This document shows, piece by piece, positions 57,401-64,000 of a DNA stretch of 64,000 nt. The stretch's first letter is position 1. The number at the start of each line of letters is the position of its first letter. Source of the DNA: Dromiciops gliroides (taxonomy: Eukaryota; Chordata; Mammalia; Microbiotheria; Microbiotheriidae); NCBI RefSeq assembly GCF_019393635.1, contig NC_057866.1, positions 9,372,223 to 9,436,222 on the forward strand. The letters run 5' to 3'. The position numbers and the translations under genes are program-made. The notes beneath the pieces were generated by a model. That model was not told where the DNA came from. It worked only from the letters and a program-made list of their open reading frames with translations, and did no database searches.

Positions 57401-59521
57401 CTGAGGCTGGGATGGTTTGCTAGCTGCCTCTTGCCCCAAGGACCCGAGCTTGACTTGGGTCTCTCAGCATCTCCCCAGTGACATGTGCCCTAAGGCAGGT
57501 ATGGTAGTGGTCTCTGGGGGTATTACAGTAGGTTGGGTATTGAGCAGATAACTGCTTAGAGAGCCTGAGAACCCGAAGCCCAGAGAGGTTTGAATCCTGC
57601 CTGTGTGACGGGAGAAATCTCTGCCCTTCTTAGAGCCTCAGTTTCCCCATCTGTCAAGCGAGGGGATTGGCTCAAGGTTCCCTCTAACTCAGACATCCTC
57701 TCATCCTGTGACCTCTGTCTGGGCCGGTTCCCAGGGTAGGAACAGGCAAGTCAGTCCCAGCCTAGTCTAGACACCCCTAAACCCTGCTCCAGGAGGCACA
57801 GGGGACGCCTCCTGAGTCAGTAATGCAGATTAAGGCCTCAGACCCACCCTGGGCTTTGCCCAGCCCCAGAGCCGCTCTGCCCTTGGCCTGGCCCCTTGCT
57901 CAGCATCATTTCCACCAGACTCCCAGAATCCCTGCCCTCCTTGACACTGAGGTTCAGAGAAGAAATGACTCAGCCAGAGTTACAGTCATTATTTGGGGGG
58001 ATTGGGATGTTCTCAGACCAGCTGGCTAGCTTTCCCTGAAAGAAGCAGTCTCTCTCATTGGGAGTTAGCCCCCCCACCCTTTTCCCCTGCCTGCACACCC
58101 TCCCCCCCAACCCTCTACAGACACCCTCCCAGGCCCCTTGTGCTCTGGAGCCTAATTTTAGCCCTGGGGAGGAGCAGGATGGGGAGAGAGGGTCCCAGCA
58201 GCTGTGGCCCTAATCCTGGCTCCCAAGGGGAAGCTGACACCCGGGCTGCCTAGGGTATATTTAGTGTATGACGAGGGGACGAGAAGCAGCTGGAGGGGGC
58301 TGGCTGCCAGGAAGCCACCTGGCCCTGCTTTGGGCTGGGTCACCCAGACCACAAGATCAGAGGGCCCCAGTCAGAGAGATGGCACGGGGGAGCTCTGGGC
58401 AGGCTGGGGCCTGCTTGTGGGAGCCCTGCCCTATTGCCTTCTCCTTGGAGGTCTGTCCCTCTTTCCCCAGGGCCTTTCGCCTTGCTTTGGGCTCCTGGTT
58501 CCTTCTTCCTCTTCTGCTCTCGGGGATTCCAAGCTCTTCCTCCTCCCCCTCCTCCATCATTCCCTCCAGTCCCCTGTAAGCACTCGGTCTCCTCCTTCTC
58601 TTCCCTCAACTCCCAACAGTCTCAGTTTCCCCTTTTAAGGGCATTTCCCCAGCTGCTGAGAAAGAACTCTCTCAGCCTCATGGCTCCCTGCCCTGCCAGA
58701 CATCTTTGCCCCGTTTCTGCCCCTTCTCTGCATGGGGGAAGAACCGGGAAAGAAGCCGTCTGTCCCTTCGTGTGACCTTATTCTTGGCTGCCCAGCAATG
58801 CCCCGGCTTCAGCCCAGACCCCCGAGATTTGCCATTCCTGCTTCCTAACCCCACCCTGAACCAATCCTCATTCCTATTGCGGGGATGGAGGGAGAGGGGG
58901 CTGGCTTTCTGCTGGCCAAAATGACCGGAACAGGCAAGAGGGCTGGGGTAGAGTTCTGCCCAGCTCTGGACGGTTCCACCTTCCCCCACACCCTGGCTCA
59001 GAGGAGCAAGAGCAGCAGCCCCCCGAGTCTCCTACTCCCTGTCTCCCCTCATCTGGAAGGCAGCTGGGGACATGCTAGACTGAAGAGCCATGTTCCCCAC
59101 AAGGATCCCCCTTCCTCACATCTACTGCCTGGTGTGTGGGAGCCCCAAGCTGTCCTTTGAGCCCCATTTCTGAGGAGGTCCTGAACTTGACTGACAGTCC
59201 CCCAAGCTGGGAGTATGGGCCCTTCTCCCAGCGGGCAGAGGACTGTGAGGGGCACCCCACCACCACCAAGGAGGTCAAGGGGAGAAGGGGAGGCCTGAAG
59301 GGTTGGAGGCTGCCCAGGGGCAGACGATGGGGGCAGTGCCAGCCTGGGAAGAGGGCACAATGTGTGTGTGTAGGGGGAGGCACACGCCTGGCACACGCAG
59401 GGGACACTCTCACTCACCATTTCTTGGTGCACTCCACCACCAGCTCCTGATAACACGCCACGAAATGGAACTTGGCGGCGCGTTTACCCACGCGCTGGAG
59501 CCGCTTCCACACTGAGGTCAT
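27966..59521 (-). CDS. EHBP1L1: EH domain-binding protein 1-like 1 (19 exons)
   Basis: A Rab8/Rab10-family effector in endosomal recycling and apical transport. Coding exons in order: 59418-59521, 56346-56403, 55930-56025, 54147-54200, 53352-53530, 52901-53043, 52520-52600, 52137-52401, 48545-51692, 47660-47802, 47307-47355, 45522-46370, 34301-34352, 33971-34044, 33021-33144, 31919-32018, 29809-29882, 28365-28479, 27966-28065. All phases agree and give 1935 aa, longer than human (about 1520) mainly because of the giant exon 9. Order: N-terminal C2-like domain, disordered repeat region, CH domain ([20 protein letters not shown]), Ser-rich linker, C-terminal bMERB helices, and a terminal CALS that fits a CaaX prenylation box. 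The ATG at 59521 begins [18 protein letters not shown], matching the family start. Confidence 0.96.
28480..29808 (-). other. EHBP1L1 intron 17 with SINE and MIR relic
   Basis: A minus-oriented SINE lies at about 28655-28806. A repeat relic at 28815-28980 (GATAAACATTTATTAAAAAC) is followed by a plus-oriented MIR/CORE-SINE at about 29345-29563 (TGGGCAAGTCATTTAAC, TTAAATGGGGATAATAATAG, GTAGGTGCTTAATAAATG). No additional exon. Confidence 0.7.
29883..31918 (-). other. EHBP1L1 intron 16: SINEs and pyrimidine tract
   Basis: A plus-oriented SINE occupies 30347-30484, with flanking AAAAAGAAGGTATG / AAAAAGAAGGTGTG duplication. CORE-SINE-type relics in opposite orientations lie at about 30600-30850 and 30880-31045. 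A 350-bp TTCC/CCTCC polypyrimidine microsatellite runs at 31362-31715. No exon seen. Confidence 0.75.
32019..33020 (-). other. EHBP1L1 intron 15 with AT-rich patch
   Basis: An AT-rich segment at about 32335-32600 contrasts with the GC-rich surroundings and includes GTTGTTAAATTTTCATTGTG and GGTTGTTAAACATTTACCAG. It may be an old transposon remnant, but I cannot assign a family. Otherwise nothing is recognised. Confidence 0.4.
33145..33970 (-). repeat. EHBP1L1 intron 14: CT/TCTC simple repeat
   Basis: About 350 bp (33475-33830) of degenerate CTCTCTGTCTC sequence, purine-rich on the gene strand. A MIR-like relic at 33380-33450 precedes it. Confidence 0.75.
35293..35440 (-). repeat. Marsupial tRNA-derived SINE
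   Basis: A minus-oriented copy. The T-rich tail is followed by GGGCAATGAGGGTTAAATGAC, and the 5' end is truncated or diverged at the TATCCACTGCCCCGGG edge. Confidence 0.85.
36590..36760 (-). repeat. Short AATGTCAGAGCTGG repeat array (minus orientation)
   Basis: Four units of CCATGTTCTAAGG/CATCCCAGTTCTGCCATT type, period about 42-48 bp. Same family as the two larger arrays in this intron. Confidence 0.65.
37384..37537 (+). repeat. Marsupial tRNA-derived SINE
   Basis: A near full-length copy beginning GGGCAGCTAGATGGTGCAG and ending in a 15-base A run. It lies in EHBP1L1 intron 12, antisense to the gene. Confidence 0.88.
38040..38540 (-). repeat. AATGTCAGAGCTGG repeat array (minus orientation)
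   Basis: A tandem run of CATGTTCTGGGTTCTAAGG followed by CTCTCCCAGGCCTGACA, roughly ten units with a period near 45-50 bp. It reads as the reverse complement of the array at 43610-44430. Confidence 0.75.
40957..41158 (+). repeat. Marsupial SINE with TAA-rich tail
   Basis: The SINE body runs from about 40957 to 41093 and is followed by an AATAATAAT tail expanding into a TTA/TAA microsatellite to about 41150. Confidence 0.85.
41500..42350 (+). mobile_element. LINE-1-like 3' fragment with nested SINE
   Basis: Phrases such as CGGGAGAACGGTTAAACAGC, GAAGAAATGATGCCCATGAAG and GGTGAAGTGAGCAGAACCAG, and the tail TTGCTTGCCTTTTAGGGGG, resemble the 3' end of marsupial L1 as I recall it. A SINE (41799-41938) sits inside, flanked by AGAAGGCATGGGA and AGAAGGTATGGGA, a near-exact target duplication. 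It is a short non-coding fragment. Family assignment is moderately confident; the 5' limit is uncertain. Confidence 0.6.
43610..44430 (+). repeat. AATGTCAGAGCTGG repeat array (plus orientation)
   Basis: About ten degenerate units built on GAACATGGAATGTCAGAGC followed by TGGGAGGGACCTTA, irregular period of about 40-55 bp, interrupted by two SINEs. The same unit occurs in reverse orientation at 36590-36760 and 38040-38540, and as single copies near 18990, 32860-32935 and 35700-35755. Confidence 0.75.
43715..44031 (+). repeat. Pair of adjacent marsupial SINEs
   Basis: Two same-strand copies (43715-43870 and 43879-44031). The second is bounded by ATCATTGACTG on the left and ATCGTTGACTG on the right, a target duplication. 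The pair interrupts an older AATGTCAGAGCTGG repeat array. Confidence 0.88.
45522..47802 (-). CDS. EHBP1L1: EHBP1L1 exons 10-12: calponin homology domain
   Basis: Exons 47660-47802, 47307-47355 (a 49-bp micro-exon) and 45522-46370. The first encodes the CH start with [18 protein letters not shown], the micro-exon [16 protein letters not shown], and the third [20 protein letters not shown] to the end of the CH fold ([12 protein letters not shown]). Exon 12 continues into a long Ala/Glu/Ser linker ending in the conserved [20 protein letters not shown] and [14 protein letters not shown]. Confidence 0.93.
46371..47306 (-). repeat. EHBP1L1 intron 11 with 32-bp minisatellite
   Basis: From about 46980 to 47250 a 32-bp unit (ATCACCTCCTCTATATCA then ATCACCTCCCCTAC) repeats about nine times with small changes, ending some 55 bp from the exon 11 donor. 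On the gene strand each unit carries two donor-like GAGGTGAT sequences and a GGGGAGG run. The rest of the intron is unremarkable. Confidence 0.85.
47803..48544 (-). other. EHBP1L1 intron 9
   Basis: 742 bp between the giant exon and the CH exon. No repeat family or extra exon is recognised. Confidence 0.6.
48545..51692 (-). CDS. EHBP1L1: EHBP1L1 giant exon 9: disordered repeat region
   Basis: A single 3148-bp exon (about 1049 codons) rich in Glu, Gly and Thr with no predicted fold. The N-terminal part is acidic and Ala/Glu-rich. The middle is a modular tandem repeat (49571-50680). The C-terminal part contains looser decapeptides of the same kind ([12 protein letters not shown] and similar) before an acidic stretch leading into the CH domain. 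The acceptor AG at 51694-51693 and donor GTAGGG at 48544-48539 fit the flanking phases. Human has a comparable but shorter low-complexity exon. Confidence 0.92.
49571..50680 (-). repeat. Modular coding repeat in EHBP1L1 exon 9
   Basis: The pentapeptide IWTPK (or IWTPE/IWIPK) marks unit ends at plus-strand anchors 50555, 50432, 50339, 50216, 50093, 50000, 49877, 49724 and 49571. Spacings are 123, 93, 123, 123, 93, 123, 153 and 153 bp, i.e. 41, 31 or 51 residues. Lengths differ by exactly 30 bp, a decapeptide module of the type [20 protein letters not shown]. The 123-93-123 block occurs twice in tandem (339-bp higher-order unit). All changes keep the frame. Confidence 0.9.
52901..59521 (-). CDS. 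EHBP1L1: EHBP1L1 exons 1-6: N-terminal C2-like domain
   Basis: Exons 59418-59521, 56346-56403, 55930-56025, 54147-54200, 53352-53530 and 52901-53043 encode residues 1-211. Landmarks are [18 protein letters not shown], the [18 protein letters not shown] strand region, [19 protein letters not shown], and [20 protein letters not shown]. The final segment [20 protein letters not shown] is a conserved short motif after the domain, followed by an acidic stretch. NT-C2 domains of this family bind phosphoinositides. Confidence 0.93.
54201..55929 (-). other. EHBP1L1 intron 3: SINE and 73-bp repeat
   Basis: Contains a G run at about 54446-54461, a plus-oriented SINE (54668-54842) and the 73-bp polypyrimidine array listed separately. 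No extra exon supported. Confidence 0.7.
55365..55632 (+). repeat. 73-bp polypyrimidine tandem repeat
   Basis: The marker TTTCTTCTTCCTTTCC recurs at 55377, 55450, 55523 and 55596, exactly 73 bp apart, with nearly identical units made only of C and T. It is purine-only on the EHBP1L1 sense strand. Near-identity of units implies recent amplification. Confidence 0.9.
56115..56272 (+). repeat. Marsupial tRNA-derived SINE
   Basis: A full-length copy in EHBP1L1 intron 2, starting GGGGCAGCTAGATGGCACAG, with flanking GGCAATGGG on both sides as a probable target duplication. Confidence 0.88.
56404..59417 (-). other. EHBP1L1 intron 1
   Basis: 3.0 kb of moderately GC-rich DNA without a recognised SINE. 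Several G-runs and a CTCAGTTTCCCCATCTGTCAAG MIR-type scrap near 57640 are present. No exon supported. Confidence 0.6.
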
Positions 59522-60360
59522 GGCCTCTCTCCCTCCCAGGCCCCCTCCCTTCAGACACGGTTGGCAGCAGCCCCTACCGGGCCCCGGGCCTCCATCCCGG
59601 GTACCATGGGACCGGCTAGGTGGGCGGGTGCGCCCGGTCACTCACTGCCCCCCACCCCCCAAAGTCCGCGGTCCGACAGTCCCGGGTCTCAGTCCTGAGC
59701 GTCCCCTTCAGTCGGGTCTAGTCTCGTCCCGTCCTGTCCCGTCCTGTCCCGTCCCGTCTCTTTCCGTCCAGTCCCGTTCAGTCTAGTCTTGGGCAGCTAG
59801 GATGAAGTCTCGGACCCAGGCTCTGCTCTGACCCAAGTTTGGGAGCGCCTGGCTGGGTTGGGGGCGCGCGCCAGGGTAGCCGAGGGACTCTCGGAGCGAG
59901 CGGACTGGGCGCCCGTTTCCTGGAGCCGCACCCCCCCCCCCCCGACGGAAGGAGGGCGGGGAAGGGGGAGGGGCGGGACGGGGTGGGGGGGAGGGGGAGC
60001 TGCCCTGGGACCTGGAGGCCTGCGAGGCCGCGGAGGAGGAGGAGAGAGGCCGGGAGGTGTGGTGTGCGGGTGGCCAGGGCGGGGCGGGGCGGGGCGGGAG
60101 TAGGCTGTCAGAGGTGGCCCGTGCGCTTCCTCACTCCCTCGTGGGCGCTGGCCCCAGGACGGGCCTCCCCGAAGTGGGGGTTGTCGGGCCCCTACCGGCT
60201 CTGCCTGAGTTGAGTGGGCTGCTACAGGGGGCCACTACGGGGGGAGGGGGAGCCGGAGCCGGGGAGGGCACGGACTGCGCGGGGTCTGCCCATGGCCGAG
60301 GGAGGCCGGCAGGAAGGGCTGGCCCCGGGTACTGGATGGCATCCTGTTCGTGAGCTGACC
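59522..60360 (-). promoter_or_regulatory. EHBP1L1: EHBP1L1 promoter and 5' UTR region
   Basis: GC- and CpG-rich DNA immediately upstream of the start codon, with repeated GGGGCGGGGC GC boxes at about 60078-60100 and a CCGTC/CTGTC pentamer-decamer repeat at 59700-59790 (GTCCCGTCCTGTCCCGTCC). No TATA box stands out. Start sites not determined. Confidence 0.6.
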
Positions 60361-60371
60361 CTGGAGGGGGT

Positions 60372-61090
60372 GTGTCTGTGTTTGTGTCTGTGTCTGTGTG
60401 TGTGAGTTTGAGTGTATAAGTGAGGGAGGGTGTCTGTGTCTGTGAGTGAGAGTCTGTGAGTGTTGAGAATGTGAGTGTGATTGTGAGGGTTGTGAGAGTG
60501 TTTGAGTGTATGAATGAGGGTGTGTGTCTGTGTGTGAGTGTACGAGTAAGAGTTGTGAGTGTGAGTGTATGAATGAGTGTGTCTGTGTGTATGAGTGGGA
60601 GTGTGTGTGAGTATATGGTGAGGGTGAGTGTGTGTTTGTGAGTGAGGGTATGTGTGTGAGAGTGTATGAGTGAGGGCTGTGTGAATGAGGGGGAGAGTAT
60701 ATGGTGAGGGTGTGTGAGTGTGGGAGTGTGTGAGTATATGGTGAGGGTGAGTGTGTGTTTGTGAGTGAGGGTATGTGTGTGAGAGTGTATGAGTGAGGGC
60801 TGTGTGAATGAGGGGGAGAGTACATGGTGAGGGTGTGTGTGTGTTTGTGAGTGAGGGTGTGTGAGTGTATAAGGTTGTTTTTTTTGGTGAGGCGGTTGGG
60901 ATTAAGTGACTTGCCCAAGGTCACACAGCTAGTTGTCAAGTGTCTGAGGCTGGATTTGAACTCAGGTCCTCCTGAATCCAGGGCCAGTGCTCTATCCACT
61001 GCACCACCTAGCTGCCCTGTGTGAATGTATGTGAGGGGTGTGAGTGTGGGTGTGTGAGTGAGAATGTACCTGTGAGTAAGTGTGTGTGAG
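60372..61090 (+). repeat. TG-rich array interrupted by a SINE
   Basis: Degenerate TGTGAG/TGTGTC repeats run from 60372 to about 60870 and resume at 61017-61090. They include a 122-bp duplication (GTATATGGTGAGGGTGAG at 60611 and 60733). A minus-oriented SINE occupies about 60872-61016 and splits the array. Confidence 0.85.
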
Positions 61091-61897
61091 TGAAGGGGAG
61101 AAGGGGTCTGCAGAAAAGTGGGTGTGCTTGGCTGGTTGTCACACCTGCAAATGGAAGTGTGAGTTTCCAGTAGATTGGCTCTTTGTGTGAATCTACCACA
61201 GTTCAGGCGGGCTAGAGAGGTGCAGGTCTGGTCTAGTGACTAGATTGCCTTGGAGCCAGGAGGACCTGGGTTCCCTCCCACCTCTGTGGAGTATCAAAGA
61301 GTTGCAGAGAAGGTGCCTAACCGGCATCCCTAAAGGGAGTTTCCTCTGATAGGAATTCCCTATACAGGTGAAGTCCCAGGGTAGGTCCCTATCCCTGTCC
61401 CTGGGGATGGAGGAGGGGGAAGTGTAAAATGATGGAGAACAAAAATGGACACCTGAGGGGAGCAGGGAGGGATGGCCTGGTAATGTGCCGACAGACTGAG
61501 AGAGGTGAGATAGCAGGGAAAAGAGAACTGGACCTGAAATGGGGAAGACAGAGATTCCAACCCTGCTGCTGACACTTATAAGGTATGTGAGCTTGGACAA
61601 GTTAATTTCTCTAAAGACTCAGTTTCCAAATCTGTAAAATGGGGCTTTACCATGTGGGGTGTTGTGAGGCCTAAAGAAGATAGTATTTAAAGACATCAGT
61701 TGTTATTGATGATCGGTTTCTATTCTATTTCTCCAAGTCCATTTGATCTGCTTAGATCGCTGGTGTGAAGTTCCGTGAATTATTCACCATTGGTGTCTGT
61801 GTTCCAGGGCCCTTTACACTCTTTGTAAAGGGGGGGGCGGGGAGGAAGGAGAATAGTGTTTGTGGTGAGCCTAGCTGGGCTTTAGCGATGTTTCCTG

Positions 61898-61944
<47 letters not shown>

Positions 61945-62770
61945 GGGGGGGAGGTTCCCCCAGCTGGGTGTGGCAATTGTGGGACTATTGAGCTGTGCAG
62001 ACTTCTGAGAACTCTGAGACTGCATGAGCTGTAATGTTTGCACGAGGGGCCTGAATGAGAAAGGAGTTTGGAATGTATTATTTTAAGTATCTACAAGCTT
62101 CTCACTTCCCATCCCCCCCCCCAATAAATGCATAGTTCTGCCCTCTTCTCAGAAGCTTGACTGCCTAGCTCTCCTTTCTTAGATGGGGATAGGGTGGGGG
62201 ATGAGGCCCCCTCGGCTTGTTCCTTCCTCCTTCCCTCCCTTCCTCCCCAGGGGAACATCCCCAAAGATGGGTCTGGGAACCTAGCCCTCTCACTTCCTGC
62301 CCCAGCATGAGCCCCAGCCTTGGCTTCAACTCCACCCCCAGACTGGATGGAAAGTTTCTCTCCTCAAGATGGACGGTTCCTTCCACTTCCTCCCCACCCC
62401 CATCGCCCTCAGCTCCAGATGGGGGTCAGCTTTAGCCAGAAGGCATTTTAGAGACCTACTCCAGCCCAAGAGGAAATGGAGGGCCCAGGGAGGGGAAGGG
62501 TTTGGTCCCAGCTAGCTCAGCCCTTTCCCAGTTAGGAGCAGAGCAGGGATTAGCGCCCTGCCCTCCAGGCTCCCGGGCCAATGCTTTCCACACACCGGCC
62601 TGGCGAGTGGCACACACTGCCAGCCAGCCATGGACAACTTCAGAGAACCCCCAGCCAGCTGTGCTCCTCCAGCCCCACCTGCTGGTGGAAGGAGATGCAT
62701 CGGCTCCTCCCTGTGGGCCCAACACACTTTTTCCCATCCCTATTTTAGAAAAAGACAAGAACTGAGCAGA
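61091..62770. other. EHBP1L1-FAM89B intergenic DNA
   Basis: Contains MIR-like relics around 61570-61700, a (TG)n tract of about 42 bp at 61900-61942 and mixed unique sequence. No gene recognised. Confidence 0.6.
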
Positions 62771-63449
62771 GACAAGAGCCATTTATTTGTGGGGCCCCAC
62801 AGTCGAGGCCCCAATACATTACCTATTCGGCATAGCCCTGAGTCCCAGCCCTCCCGAGTGCAGGGGGAGCAAGGCCAACCTCAGGGGCAGGGGAGGGGTG
62901 GGTCTTGCCCAATAGCCAAGCCAGCACTATAGTATGACCCCAGAGCTTGCTGGATGCCACTACTACTGGGTTACAGAGCTGTTCCCCTTTGCCAGGCTGT
63001 TTGTCCCCATAGCAGTCAGCTGACTTCCTCTGGGATCCGGAGACAGGCTGATTGTTGGGGTGAGGGTCTGGGGATCCAACCGAGGTGCCAAGGATGGAGC
63101 TCCCTCATGCTTCTTCCCTTGCTCAAGGGAGCAGCCTCAAAAGAGCTGAGCTATTCTAGTGATGTGGGAGCCCTGGGAGCGCAGCAGGGGAGAAGTGGGC
63201 ATGGGGTAGATGGAGGGAGTCCACCAGCAGCTGGGGCTGAGGCAAAGTGGGAAACAAGCTGGAGCCTGGATCTCTAGCAAGTCCTTATTCCTCCTCTGAG
63301 AGAGGAGATGGAAAGAGAAGGGAGAGAAAACAGCTTCTCCCACCTGCAGGTACCAGCCATTCCCAGTTAAGTAGCACAGTGAGAGAGCAGAGCTCTTCGG
63401 GAGAAAGACACATACAGAGAGACAGAGAAAGAGACAGACAGAGACAGAG

Positions 63450-63484
<35 letters not shown>

Positions 63485-63617
63485 ACGTGTGTGAGGGCCC
63501 TCGCAGGTGAGTGAGGCTGTACCTGCCCTGTGTGGGGGGAGGAAGGATGGGCCGGCCGGCTGGCCCCCACCCTAAATCGCTGGGCCTCCAGAGCGCACCA
63601 GGGACCGGAGGCCAAGC
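62771..63617 (-). terminator. FAM89B: FAM89B 3' UTR and poly(A) signal
   Basis: On the minus strand AATAAA is at 62787-62782, about 830 bp beyond the stop. The UTR contains a (TG)n/AGAC simple repeat at 63415-63492. Confidence 0.75.
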
Positions 63618-63998
<381 letters not shown>

Positions 63999-64000
63999 TT

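Noticed and set aside
60235-60999. His/Thr/Ser-rich minus-strand frame of 254 codons
   Set aside because: A translation of TG-rich simple repeats plus a SINE; no gene features.

Overview
The window is mammalian nuclear DNA, most likely from a marsupial. It carries compact spliced vertebrate genes with CpG-island promoters. It also holds more than twenty copies of a tRNA-derived SINE (core: GGCAGCTAGGTGG, an internal GTTCAAATC box, CTGTGTGACCCTGGGCAAG) that from memory is characteristic of marsupial genomes. A LINE-1-like fragment and MIR/CORE-SINE relics are also present. I cannot name the species.

Five protein-coding genes are recognisable, in the order and relative orientation of human 11q13.1 read backwards. 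PCNX3 is on the minus strand (5' half only, running off the left edge). MAP3K11/MLK3 is complete on the plus strand, KCNK7 complete on the plus strand, and EHBP1L1 complete on the minus strand with 19 coding exons. Of FAM89B only the last coding exon and 3' UTR are present, on the minus strand, running off the right edge. I set exon boundaries by hand from GT/AG sites and checked that reading phases agree across every junction. This gives 832 aa for MAP3K11, 321 aa for KCNK7, 1935 aa for EHBP1L1, about 966 aa of PCNX3 and the last 91 aa of FAM89B.

Layout: 102-6545 PCNX3 exons 15 to 1; 6546-8742 head-to-head promoter region with CpG-rich cores; 8743-20530 MAP3K11; 21493-26235 KCNK7; 26236-27120 a short SINE-filled gap between convergent 3' ends; 27121-59521 EHBP1L1; 59522-62770 upstream and intergenic DNA with a long TG-rich array; 62771-63893 end of FAM89B.

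The genes are housekeeping or signalling neighbours rather than one pathway. MAP3K11 is a Cdc42/Rac-responsive kinase feeding JNK, EHBP1L1 is a Rab8-family effector in membrane trafficking, FAM89B is a small actin-regulator adaptor, PCNX3 is a multi-pass membrane protein and KCNK7 a two-pore-domain potassium channel homologue.

The least ordinary features are repeats that touch gene structure. One is a modular in-frame coding repeat in the giant EHBP1L1 exon, with a tandemly duplicated 339-bp block. Two minisatellites, in PCNX3 intron 1 and EHBP1L1 intron 11, carry serial splice-donor-like sequences next to a real donor. A triplicated octamer/GC-box unit lies in MAP3K11 intron 5. KCNK7 here has an intact GLG second pore signature. 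I found no prokaryotic system, CRISPR array or recognisable endogenous virus.
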